A DNA stretch of 64,000 bases, taken from the NCBI RefSeq assembly GCF_036634175.1, contig NZ_JAZIFX010000001.1:4588001-4652000 (forward strand), in the 5' to 3' direction. Source of the stretch: Streptomyces sp. P9-A2 (GTDB taxonomy: Bacteria; Actinomycetota; Actinomycetes; Streptomycetales; Streptomycetaceae). Both the position numbers and the translations under genes were made by a program. The notes beneath the pieces are model-generated. The model was not told the DNA's origin and ran no database searches. It saw only the letters and a program-made list of their open reading frames with translations. This document shows, piece by piece, positions 42,536 through 50,725 of the stretch; the stretch's first letter is position 1, and every line of letters starts with the position of its first letter.

Positions 42536-43542
42536 CGGGCCTCCTCCAGCAGGACGTCGAGCAGACCGGCAAGGCGTACGAGATCGTCGTCGCCGCTCGT
42601 GCGGCCGAGGCCGACGCACAGCGCGGTCGGCCGGTCCGGGTCGGCGAGCCCGTACACCAGGGCCCGGCTCTCCACGAACTCCACCAACTCCCGTACGGCG
42701 GCCGGAGCGAGCAAGGTGGGCAGGACGCACGCGAGGTCACGGCCCCGGCGATACGGCGGTCCGGTCAGCCAGGAGCGGCCGATCGTGTGCGCGCGGACCA
42801 GCTCGAGCCGGGCCCCGATCTCGCCTTCGAGGCGCTCGGGGTGCGACTCGGCGAGGGTGCGCACGCCGTGGGCGAGCATCATCAGGTCCGAGGCGCTGGG
42901 GCGGGGCGTACCGGGCGCGTCCGCGTCGAGCAGGGCACGGATGCCGAAGGGGCCGCTGTCCTCCTCGGCGCGGGCGGCCGCGGCCGCCCGCGGGGACAGA
43001 GTCAGGACCGTGATGCCGGGCACAACGCCGAGCAGCGGGCCCGGGCAGAAGGCCGCCACGTCGAGCTCCGCCAGGAGCCCGTCGGCCAGCGGCCAGGAGG
43101 TGCCCGAGAGGTCCGCGGCACTCCAGCCCTCGGGTCCGTCGGCGCTGAACGGCCGGACCGCTCCACCGACCGGCCGGGGCACGACGTCGTGGGCCACGGC
43201 CCACTTCTCCCGGGCGAGCAGCCCGGCCAGGGGCTGCGGCAGGACGGGCACGAGCAGGCAACTGTGTCCGTCCGGCAGACCCACCAGCGCGCGCAGTTCC
43301 TTCAGGAGCGAGGCGGTGAAACCGTCGGTGCCGACCGGCCCGGGCCGCAGGCCGAGCACCGCGGGCCCCGACCGGGCAAGGGACGCGAGGCGGTCGTCGG
43401 GCACGGCGACACAGGCGCCGCCGAGGCGCGGCTCGCGGGGCAGCACCGCGTCGGGTATGTCGTACAGCTCGACGGGTGTGAACTTCCGCTCCCCGGTGGC
43501 GGGGAGCGGGCTTTCGGAGTCGACGAGTGCCATCGGCGTCAT
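42532..43542 (-). CDS. degenerate SerC-like (class V aminotransferase fold) protein lacking the PLP lysine
   Basis: 336 residues. I recognise a distant phosphoserine-aminotransferase pattern: LRALVGLPDGHSCLLVP (the LPDGYEVLLGNGG region), DLSGTSWPLADGLLAELDVA (the DATSGAGGLPVDI region), then FCPGPLLGVVPGITVLTLSP at about 166-185, where SerC has [20 protein letters not shown] with the PLP lysine. The QK pair is replaced by Gly-Pro, so Schiff-base chemistry should be lost. The C-terminus TALCVGLGRTSGDDDLVRLA fits the small domain. It is probably a non-PLP scaffold or re-purposed enzyme. Start ATG 43542 overlaps the upstream stop. The assignment is by eye and needs structure prediction. Confidence 0.55.
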   Translation of the reverse strand: MTPMALVDSESPLPATGERKFTPVELYDIPDAVLPREPRLGGACVAVPDDRLASLARSGPAVLGLRPGPVGTDGFTASLLKELRALVGLPDGHSCLLVPVLPQPLAGLLAREKWAVAHDVVPRPVGGAVRPFSADGPEGWSAADLSGTSWPLADGLLAELDVAAFCPGPLLGVVPGITVLTLSPRAAAAARAEEDSGPFGIRALLDADAPGTPRPSASDLMMLAHGVRTLAESHPERLEGEIGARLELVRAHTIGRSWLTGPPYRRGRDLACVLPTLLAPAAVRELVEFVESRALVYGLADPDRPTALCVGLGRTSGDDDLVRLAGLLDVLLEEAR

Positions 43543-44408
43543 CCCAGTTTCGATCGGGCCACGAGGCGTACATAGGGGCCTGCCTGCTCGCCCGCGGAGT
43601 CGATCACCGCCGCGAGTTCGGCCCGTGTCTCCCGGAGCGCGGCGGCCGTGTCGGCGGGAGGAGCGAGCAGTCGGCGGGCGGTGTGCGCGGCGCACCGGGC
43701 GTACGCGGGATCGCCGTCGACCCGGTGTTCCGCCGCGCGCTGCAGGAGCCGTACCAGCCACTTGACCGAGGGGACGGTCACACCGGCGGCGGCGAGCGCG
43801 CACTGACCGGTGTGCACCAGAGCCTCCCGGTACATCCAGGCCGCCGAATCGCCGTGCCCGTCGGCCAGTTCACCCGACACGTCCGTGAGCCGGTTGACGG
43901 CGGCCACGGCGGCGACGTTCAGGAGATAGCGGGGCAGATCCCCGGTGCCGAGGTCGTCGCGCAGCCCCTGGAGCCGGTCGGGACGGCGCAGGGCCTGCCC
44001 GGTCCGCACGCGGTGCAGGATCTTGAGGTTGTCCTCGTCGACCAGCTGGGAGATGCCCTTCTCCTGCGACAGGCTTGCCACCGCGGCACGAAAAGCATCC
44101 CGCAGCCGGTCGAGCGCGGCCGGGTCCAGCACCGCGACGTTCACCTCACGGCCCTCGTGGAAGGCGACCGTCGCGGTCCGTTCGCCCTGGCGTGCAGCCG
44201 TCTCCGAGCCGGCCACGCGGAAATCGCCCACGATGTACAGGTCGAGATCGGAATTGCGGTTCGCGAGCCCGTCGGTCGTCGAGCCCGCGAGGAAGAGCAG
44301 CTCATCGCCGCCGCAGCCGGCCGCGGCGAGCGCGGTGGCGGCGAGGGCCTCATGATCGACCGCGGCCGGGCCGGTCGCGCGAGCGATGGGGGTTCTTGAC
44401 GCGTTCAC
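43539..44408 (-). CDS. Pol-beta-type nucleotidyltransferase-like protein
   Basis: 289 residues. An N-terminal nucleotidyltransferase core with LFLAGSTTDGLANRNSDLDL (GS followed by DxD, about 42-57) and a third acidic strand around REVNVAVLD. The C-terminal helical part (VAAVAAVNRLTDVSGELADG, VHTGQCALAAAG) resembles the four-helix region of antibiotic nucleotidyltransferases. It could add an AMP group to a small molecule: either a biosynthetic activation or self-resistance by modification. Start GTG 44408 overlaps the upstream stop by 4 nt, giving a protein beginning VNASRTP. Confidence 0.8.
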   Translation of the reverse strand: MNASRTPIARATGPAAVDHEALAATALAAAGCGGDELLFLAGSTTDGLANRNSDLDLYIVGDFRVAGSETAARQGERTATVAFHEGREVNVAVLDPAALDRLRDAFRAAVASLSQEKGISQLVDEDNLKILHRVRTGQALRRPDRLQGLRDDLGTGDLPRYLLNVAAVAAVNRLTDVSGELADGHGDSAAWMYREALVHTGQCALAAAGVTVPSVKWLVRLLQRAAEHRVDGDPAYARCAAHTARRLLAPPADTAAALRETRAELAAVIDSAGEQAGPYVRLVARSKLG

Positions 44409-45190
44409 TGGCGTTGCCTCGACTCCATCCAGGACCGGCAGCGTCGGCCGAACGCGGCCAGTACCGCCCGGTCCAGGGGCGATTGATCGGTGTGGTGCTC
44501 GAAATGCCACTGCACGCCGAGCACGAAGCGCTCCGGCGCGCCGACGCTGACTGCCTCGACGGTCCCGTCCGGGGCGGTGGCCTCGACGAACGCCTGACCG
44601 GGCACCTTGGCCACCCGGTCGCTGTGCTGCGAGTTGACGGGTACGGCACCCGGATCCTGGCCGGGGCCCACCAACGGGGCCAGCAGTCCGCCGGGACGGA
44701 CGTCCACGGTATGCGCGGGCGCCCAGCGGTCGGGCCCGTCCGCCCCGACCCGCAGCCGGTGCTTCACGTCGGAGGCGGGCACGGCTTCGAGTGTGCCGCC
44801 CTGGTGCGCGACGAGTTCCTGCAGCCCCCGGCAGCTCGCAAGCACGGGCAGGCCGGGAATCCGGTCCGCCGCCCGTAGCAGCGCCGCCGCCGTCGCGTCC
44901 CTGGGCAGGTCGTACTCCCGGCCGGGCACGGCGTCCGCCTCCTGCCCGCCGTAGCGCATCGGATGCACGAACGACCCGCTGCCCGGCAGCACGAGGCCGT
45001 CCAGGCGCGCCAGCACGCCGGCGGCGTGCTCGGGCCGCACCGTGTGCAGCAGCACCGCGGCCACGGCCGCGTGATCCAGAAGCGATTCCGTCAGATGGTC
45101 GTTGACCCGTGAGTACGTGGTGCCGTTGGCCCGCTCCTTGCGACAGGCGAGGATCCCGACCAGCGGAAACCGCGGCGCACCGGTGCTCAC
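44405..45190 (-). CDS. class I glutamine-amidotransferase-like gamma-glutamyl hydrolase (PuuD family)
   Basis: 261 residues. PLVGILACRKERANGTTYSR at the start, LDGLVLPGSGSFVHPMRYGG (the GGxD-like region, here PGSGSF), nucleophile Cys120 in PVLASCRGLQELVAHQGGTL, VNSQHSDRVAKVPG and catalytic His/Glu in FVLGVQWHFEHH. The triad looks intact. PuuD-type enzymes remove gamma-glutamyl groups from amines or amides. In an operon full of ATP-grasp ligases it could remove a gamma-glutamyl protecting group or release an intermediate (inference by analogy with putrescine and butirosin pathways). GTG 45190 overlaps the upstream stop by 4 nt. Confidence 0.88.
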   Translation of the reverse strand: MSTGAPRFPLVGILACRKERANGTTYSRVNDHLTESLLDHAAVAAVLLHTVRPEHAAGVLARLDGLVLPGSGSFVHPMRYGGQEADAVPGREYDLPRDATAAALLRAADRIPGLPVLASCRGLQELVAHQGGTLEAVPASDVKHRLRVGADGPDRWAPAHTVDVRPGGLLAPLVGPGQDPGAVPVNSQHSDRVAKVPGQAFVEATAPDGTVEAVSVGAPERFVLGVQWHFEHHTDQSPLDRAVLAAFGRRCRSWMESRQRQ

Positions 45191-46395
45191 CAGGCCGACT
45201 CGCGTACGTCCGCCACGGCAATGGGCAGCTCGGCCGGATTCTCCGTGACGACGACGGTCACCACCGAGTCGGTGCCCGGCCAGTCCTCGGCGACGACGAC
45301 CTTCGGGTGAGTGCGCACCGATGCGGCCAGCTCCTCCGCCGAGCGCCCCGCCCTCGGCAGCAGCACCATGGCCGCGCCACGTTCCGGCTCAGGAGTCTCG
45401 TCGGGCAGCCTCCCATGGGCGAGCAGCGCCAGCAGGGTCTCGTAGGGCCGTACCGCGTCCCGGTGCGCGTACGGAATGAGATGGGAGTTGATCAGATCAC
45501 CGCCCAGCCGCCCGCCGACCTCCAGGACGACCGGACCCTCCGGCGCGAGCCGCAGATCGGCGTGGAACCCGCCGGTGAGCAGACCGACCGCGAGCACGGC
45601 CTGCTCGGCCGCCTGCTGCAACTCCTTGACCTGCGTCTCCGTACGGGCGGACGGGACCGCCGTCGCCCATGACGCGGACAGCGGACCGTCCACGTACTTG
45701 TCGGTGACGCCCAGGACCCGTACCGCGCCGTCGTGCACGACACCCGACACGGAGTGTTCGGAGCCCTCGACGTACTCCTCCACCAGGAAGTCGGTGGTGC
45801 CGGAGTAGTTCGCCGAAGTGAGCGCGAACACCTCGTCCGGATCGGAGTCCGGGCCGATCACGGCCATGCCCCGGCCACCGGAACAATGCGCGGACTTGAA
45901 CACCAGCGGCCTGCCCGCGGCACCGAGCTCCACCACGGCGGCACGCAGCTCCTCCACCGTACGGCCCGCGCGCCAGGGCGGGTTGAGGCCGAACGGTTCC
46001 ATCGCGCGGCGCTGCGCGACCTTGTCCGTGGCGACACCCGCGGCGGTGGTGCCGATGCCGCGCACACCGAACCGCTCGGCGAGCAGCGCGGTGAGGCCGA
46101 CGTACTTGTCGCCCCAGCAGGCCACCACGGCCGGCTCCGCACCGGAGCCCGCCCGCACGGTCTGCGCGGCCTCCGTCGCCTGGTCGGCGAGCGCCGAACC
46201 GCGGTCGAAGGAACCGCGCCGCTGCTCGGGCAGCCCCGTATGGGACACGTCCGCGTCGGAGGCGACATGGGCGCTCAGCCCGCACGCGGCGGCCGCGTCG
46301 ATCTCGGCACGCCACTCCAAGGGCGAGCGGCGCAGGCCCAGATAGAGAACCGCGGGGTGGTCGGCCGTCGTCGGGGAAGTCCCAGCTGTGGTCAT
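45187..46395 (-). CDS. ATP-grasp ligase C
   Basis: 402 residues. N-terminal domain AVLYLGLRRSPLEWRAEIDA, then WGDKYVGLTALLAERFGVRG and the ATP-grasp core: TDKVAQRRAMEPFGLNPPWR, VFKSAHCSGGRGMAVIG, FLVEEYVEGSEHSVSGVV, FHADLRLAPEGPVVLEVGGR with LGGDLINSHL. ATP lysine, glycine loop and terminal metal-binding Glu are present. Paralogous to ligase A, so the two probably add related building blocks. ATG 46395 starts 4 nt after the previous stop; a GTG at 46407 would overlap it. Confidence 0.86.
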   Translation of the reverse strand: MTTAGTSPTTADHPAVLYLGLRRSPLEWRAEIDAAAACGLSAHVASDADVSHTGLPEQRRGSFDRGSALADQATEAAQTVRAGSGAEPAVVACWGDKYVGLTALLAERFGVRGIGTTAAGVATDKVAQRRAMEPFGLNPPWRAGRTVEELRAAVVELGAAGRPLVFKSAHCSGGRGMAVIGPDSDPDEVFALTSANYSGTTDFLVEEYVEGSEHSVSGVVHDGAVRVLGVTDKYVDGPLSASWATAVPSARTETQVKELQQAAEQAVLAVGLLTGGFHADLRLAPEGPVVLEVGGRLGGDLINSHLIPYAHRDAVRPYETLLALLAHGRLPDETPEPERGAAMVLLPRAGRSAEELAASVRTHPKVVVAEDWPGTDSVVTVVVTENPAELPIAVADVRESAW

Positions 46396-46399
46396 GAGG

Positions 46400-48184
46400 T
46401 CAGACACCGTTCTCGTTCGCCGTGCTCGCCTGCGCGTTCGCCTCGGTACCGTACCGGCCCTGGTACCAGGTGTTTGCGAAGTCTTCGACCACGAAGGGCT
46501 TTTCGTTTTTCTCGATGCGGATCGCGTGCTCCTGGTAGTAACCGCGCAGGACCTCGCCCATCGCGATCGCCGACCGCAGGTCACGCAGCCCGTAGACGTC
46601 GCCCTCCGTGCGCATCAGCCGCAGGTCGTGCACACCGGGCCGGTGCGCCCCCGCCAGGGTGATACCGAAGGGAACGCGAATGGCATGCCGTACGCCGTTG
46701 GCGACATGCCCCTGGTGGTGGTGTGAGGTCCACTCCGTCATGTCGGGCATCGAAGGGGCGAAGAACCAGTCGCGCTCGGCGAAACTCTCGTCGTCCGTGA
46801 CGGCCGCCGCGTGCGGCATGAAGTGCCAGCCGTTCCAGCGCATACGGGCCGCGATCGCGCGCACCACCTGAGGCAGCTCGGCAGTGGCCCCGGCTGCGGC
46901 CAGCCGCTCGCGGAAGCCGTCGCCGGGCACCACACAGCAGTAGTACTCACTGGTCTTCCAGTGCCCCGGTTCGATGCTGCCGTCGGCCAGCAGCGAACTC
47001 AGCCGCAGTATGTCCCGCGGTCCGCGGGACATACTGACATCCGAACGGGTGGCGGCCGCAGCGGCAGCCACCAGCCGGTGCAGCACCTCCTCGAAACGGC
47101 TGGCGAACCCCGGCTGCGAAGGCGCCGGATCACCGTCGAGCAGCGACTGCCAGTCCACGCCGAAGTCACCGCCGCGTACGGCGTCCGGTGCGGACGGCAC
47201 CAGATCGGCGAGAGTGTCGAGGAACACCTCCGGCACATCCGCCCCGGTCACCGGGGTGTCGAAGAGATGCTCCTTCTTGTTGATGGTCATCGCCTGCACC
47301 GTGCGATAGACCACCGTCCCGGACTCCAGCTCACGCAGCCGTGACTTGCTTGCCAGTTCGGCGATTTCAAAGAGTCTGTTGATGGGAGAAACCGACGCTC
47401 CCGGGTCCGGGACAGCGCCGCCGTACGCCCGGATCCGGCCCTCGATGAACTCGGTGAGCCTGTCCGGCAGTAACTGCGTGCCGCTGAACTCCTCAGTACG
47501 CGACGGGGTTCCTGATGCGATCAGCGCGGACATGCAGACGACGAAACACGCGTCGGCGGCACTCCACTCCGGCAGCGGGGTCTCGGCGAGCACCTTCATC
47601 CGGCAGCGATCGGACTCCGCACCGATGGACTTGCCGACGAGATTGCCGCCCTTGCCCAGATTCGTGTAGCAGGCGTCCCCTATATAGAGCCGTATCGGCC
47701 CGACATGCCGGAACAGGAAACGCAGCCGGGCCACAAGACCCGCCGCATGCTCCTGCCCCTGCTCGGACAGCCAGCCGCGGACTGCCTCGATCTGGGCGGC
47801 CGCACGTCCAGCGAGCTCCGCACAGGCGGCCTCAAGACCCTCCGGTGGACCGTCGGGCCAATGGATCCCGGCGACCACACGCAGATCGGGCCTCCCCGTC
47901 TCCCCGGGGCAGAGGATGCAGGCCTTGCCCGCTTTCAGCTGCCCGAATCGGTAGCTGCCCGCATCCTCCGCGGCCGACACGTCGACCATGGCGCCGGCGG
48001 CCTCCACCGCCTCGAGCAGGTGATGCTCGCCCGGTCGCAGCGCACCGAGTGCCACTTCCGGCGCGAGCCGCTCGCCGATCGTGGCTAAGTGACGAACGGC
48101 GTGGCCGGCGGACGTTGACTTCGCGGCCTCGACGGCGACCTTCTCCAGAAGCTTGTCGAATCCTTCGGCGCGAAGGAGACCCAT
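46400..48184 (-). CDS. unrecognised 594-aa protein, first gene of the ATP-grasp operon
   Basis: I do not recognise the family. Soluble, no signal peptide. Notable: a CxxC in GKACILCPGETGRPDLRVVA (Cys89/Cys92), PIRLYIGDACYTNLGKGGNL with CRMKVLAETPLPEW, SEYYCCVVPGDGF, and a histidine-rich WTSHHHQGHVANGVRHAI segment (488-493 and beyond) that could bind metal. The C-terminus NEKPFVVEDFANTWYQGRYG is well ordered in appearance. As first gene of the operon it is a candidate for the committed, pathway-defining enzyme. Start ATG 48184 has AAGGGAA about 6 nt before it. No transmembrane segments. Confidence 0.8.
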   Translation of the reverse strand: MGLLRAEGFDKLLEKVAVEAAKSTSAGHAVRHLATIGERLAPEVALGALRPGEHHLLEAVEAAGAMVDVSAAEDAGSYRFGQLKAGKACILCPGETGRPDLRVVAGIHWPDGPPEGLEAACAELAGRAAAQIEAVRGWLSEQGQEHAAGLVARLRFLFRHVGPIRLYIGDACYTNLGKGGNLVGKSIGAESDRCRMKVLAETPLPEWSAADACFVVCMSALIASGTPSRTEEFSGTQLLPDRLTEFIEGRIRAYGGAVPDPGASVSPINRLFEIAELASKSRLRELESGTVVYRTVQAMTINKKEHLFDTPVTGADVPEVFLDTLADLVPSAPDAVRGGDFGVDWQSLLDGDPAPSQPGFASRFEEVLHRLVAAAAAATRSDVSMSRGPRDILRLSSLLADGSIEPGHWKTSEYYCCVVPGDGFRERLAAAGATAELPQVVRAIAARMRWNGWHFMPHAAAVTDDESFAERDWFFAPSMPDMTEWTSHHHQGHVANGVRHAIRVPFGITLAGAHRPGVHDLRLMRTEGDVYGLRDLRSAIAMGEVLRGYYQEHAIRIEKNEKPFVVEDFANTWYQGRYGTEANAQASTANENGV

Positions 48185-48441
48185 CTGCGATTCCCTTGTG
48201 AAGACGTGATGTTTCGCAAGCGATCGCCAGTGAACGCCAGATGCCGGACAGGAGGACGAATGAGCGTGTGAAAGCGCTCGGACGGGCGCGGGTCGACCGC
48301 GCGCAATGACGAGTGCCAAAGAGAGGCCACGGGGAGGCCGGTAGACCTGCGCCGTAGAAAATCCGGAAGAGCTCCGTTGCTCAAGGGGTGGCCGCTCACA
48401 GGTGGTGCGAGGTCCGCCACGCGAGGTGACTCTAACCTCTG

Positions 48442-48481
48442 AGGTAACAGGCGGCAATCATTTGATGTACAGCAGTTACCT
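48442..48481. promoter_or_regulatory. possible operator upstream of the ATP-grasp operon
   Basis: AGGTAAC (48442-48448) and its complement GTTACCT (48475-48481) flank a 26-nt, AT-richer spacer about 260 nt before the first operon gene. The small palindrome ACCTCTGAGGT overlaps the left arm. Function is guessed from position only. Confidence 0.35.
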
Positions 48482-48721
48482 GAAACGTCTCGGATTCAGC
48501 CACGCTCGAAGAACATGTGTCTTGATAAGGGTGGTTGCTTCGAGGATCGGGCATCGTGCCCATGCGGGGCAGGCACAGAAGAGGACCCGCGAGGGCTCTG
48601 CTCATGAAGCGTCCCCTGGCAGGAGCCCCGGTGGCGTCCCGCCGAGTGATGTAGCCGATCGAGGCGCCGGAATTCGCAGGCCGGGGACGGTGGCTCCACC
48701 GGACCGAGCGTTCGACTCGCT

Positions 48722-49015
48722 TCAACAGGACGCCTCGCGGACTGCCGTCTCTCCGGAGATCGTCAGGGGCCTCGTACCGGAACGCGTAACGCTTGATCCC
48801 CTGCACCACGACGCGGGCCACGACCGGAGCCCCGGGGCCTGTGCGGCGTGTCGGGCGGCGGGTCGGAGTCGCGGGCAGCGATGCGCACCTGGTGCGAAGC
48901 GAGGACGCGCCTCGGCCAGGTAGTGCTCCAGCACCTCCATGATCCAGTCCATCTCCGGGGGCGGGGCAGCCCGGTGAGAACACCGGGCGCCCCCTCGCCG
49001 TTCGCGTGCGGTCAA
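48722..49015 (-). pseudogene. possible relic of a tyrosine recombinase
   Basis: One minus-strand frame reads DWIMEVLEHYLAEARPRFAP, reminiscent of the 'VLxxYLxEvRPrF' stretch before the C-terminal part of some actinobacterial integrases, then loses sense. It sits just inside the right-hand direct repeat, where an integrase would be expected. Weak evidence: no catalytic Arg/His/Tyr motif is visible. Otherwise the gap 48185-49039 holds no gene I can support. Confidence 0.25.
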
Positions 49016-49039
49016 GCGCTGTGGCTCAGGCGCTGCGGC

Positions 49040-50551
49040 TTACGCGATGTGGTCTTCCTCCAGCTGCGCGGAGTGACGGTTCTGGAAGTCCATGACCATG
49101 TTCTTGGCCTCGGCGTCCGGCAGGGAGTGGCCGTACGTCGCCTGGACGTTGTCGCCGAACTCGCGCGGAGTCGGGTAGCCGCTGCCGCTGATCGACTGCT
49201 TGAAGACCTGGTAGTAGCCGTCGTCGTCCGGGACCGGGGCCGGGGCCTCCGGAGTGCCGCCGCCCTCGCCCAGCTCACGGGTGCGGCCCGGACCGACCGG
49301 GATGGGGAACGTGCCGGTGTCCTCCGGGGACGGCTCCCGCACCGGGGGTGCCTCCTCGAACTGCCCGCGGTACTGCTCGGCCCGCTCCTGCTCCGCCGCC
49401 CACTCGGCGTACTGCGGGTCCTCGGTGGGGTCGTAGGTGGGGTCGTAACCGCCGTGGTACTCGACGGACTGTGGGTTCCGGGCGTGCAGCCACGAGCTCT
49501 GGTCCGGGTCGGGCGGCTGCTGCTCGTACGGCGCGTTCGGGCCGTACTGCTCGTACGGGGGCATGGACTGCGCGTCCGGAACGCCCCGGGCGTCACGGGT
49601 GCTGCGGGCGTCGCGGAAGGCCCGGGGGTCCCGGGCCTCGAGGCGGTCGCCGTCGCGGTGGCCCTCGTCGTACGCGCCGCCGTCGTCCTCGTCACCGGAG
49701 GTGCCGTGGCCCCCGCGGTTGCCGCGGTTGCCGGGGCCGCCCGTCAGTTCGGGGCGCTGATCGGCGGGCGGGGCCGCCTTCTGCAGGGAGAGCGCGGTAG
49801 CTCCGGTGGCCGGGCCGTCCATGGTGGCCCGCTGCTCCGGTGCCGGCGGCAGCACCGCCGGTTCGATACCGGCCGCCGCCAGCCCCGCCGGGGCCGTCTC
49901 GGCGAGGGGGACGCCGAACTTGGCCAGGCGCAGCGGCATCAGGGACTCCACCGGGGCCTTGCGGCGCCAGCTCCGGCCGAAGCGGGAGCGCATCCGGGCC
50001 TGGTAGACGAGACGTTCCTGCTCCAGCTTGATGACCTGCTCGTAGGACCGCAGTTCCCACAGTTTCATCCGCCGCCACAGCAGGAACGTGGGTATCGGCG
50101 AGAGCAGCCACCGGGTGAGGCGGACGCCCTCCATGTGCTTGTCCGCGGTGATGTCGGCGATCCGGCCGACCGCGTGCCGGGCGGCCTCCACGGACACCAC
50201 GAACAGGATGGGGATCACACTGTGCATCCCCACACCGAGCGGATCCGGCCAGGCGGCCGCACCGTTGAAGGCGATCGTCGCCGCCGTCAGCAGCCACGCC
50301 GTCTGACGCAGCAGCGGGAAGGGGATACGGATCCAGGTCAGCAGCAGATCCAGGGCCAGCAGGACGCAGATGCCCGCGTCGATGCCGATCGGGAACACGT
50401 AGCTGAAGTTCCCGAAACCCTTCTGCAGGGCCAGTTCGCGGACGGCCGCGTAGGACCCCGCGAAGCCGATGCCGGCGATGACCACGGCTCCGGCGACGAC
50501 CACACCGATGAGAATCCGGTGTGTCCGTGTCAGCTGAATGGGCGCGGCCAC
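49040..50551 (-). CDS. DUF2637 membrane protein (SpdB-like)
   Basis: 503 residues. About four membrane spans in the first ~160 residues (ILIGVVVAGAVVIAGIGFAG, FPIGIDAGICVLLALDLLLT, WLLTAATIAFNGAAAW, IPILFVVSVEAARHAVG) form the DUF2637 domain, also found in plasmid-spreading proteins. Then a basic stretch, a long Pro/Gln/Asp/Tyr-rich disordered region, and a conserved-looking C-terminal ~65 residues (DGYYQVFKQSISGSGYPTPR, then AEAKNMVMDFQNRHSAQLEE). Start GTG 50551 has gagggga before it. The 26-bp repeat shared with 36556 lies within codons for QVFKQSIS, about 50 codons before the stop. Confidence 0.85.
   Translation of the reverse strand: MAAPIQLTRTHRILIGVVVAGAVVIAGIGFAGSYAAVRELALQKGFGNFSYVFPIGIDAGICVLLALDLLLTWIRIPFPLLRQTAWLLTAATIAFNGAAAWPDPLGVGMHSVIPILFVVSVEAARHAVGRIADITADKHMEGVRLTRWLLSPIPTFLLWRRMKLWELRSYEQVIKLEQERLVYQARMRSRFGRSWRRKAPVESLMPLRLAKFGVPLAETAPAGLAAAGIEPAVLPPAPEQRATMDGPATGATALSLQKAAPPADQRPELTGGPGNRGNRGGHGTSGDEDDGGAYDEGHRDGDRLEARDPRAFRDARSTRDARGVPDAQSMPPYEQYGPNAPYEQQPPDPDQSSWLHARNPQSVEYHGGYDPTYDPTEDPQYAEWAAEQERAEQYRGQFEEAPPVREPSPEDTGTFPIPVGPGRTRELGEGGGTPEAPAPVPDDDGYYQVFKQSISGSGYPTPREFGDNVQATYGHSLPDAEAKNMVMDFQNRHSAQLEEDHIA
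49186..49211. repeat. 26-bp direct repeat, right copy (inside the DUF2637 gene)
   Basis: Identical to 36556-36581, same orientation. It could be the chromosomal attachment site, with the last ~50 codons of the gene supplied by the insert. Confidence 0.8.
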
Positions 50552-50725
50552 CCGTACTCCCCTCCTCAAGCGTGTTGTTGCGCGCAACAGAGTGGCACAT
50601 GTGTGCGGAGAACGAGTGGCCGGTTCCGTATCGGAATTTCACCGCCCGTCTTCGGGCTCGTCCTCGGGTCTGTCTCGAACCCGCCTTCGTGCCCGTCTTC
50701 GGGCACGTCGCCGTGGCCCCGGAGC

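Noticed and set aside
48432..48983. 183-residue minus-strand frame in the gap right of the ATP-grasp operon
   Set aside because: Changing composition and no motif; kept only as context for a possible recombinase relic in a neighbouring frame.
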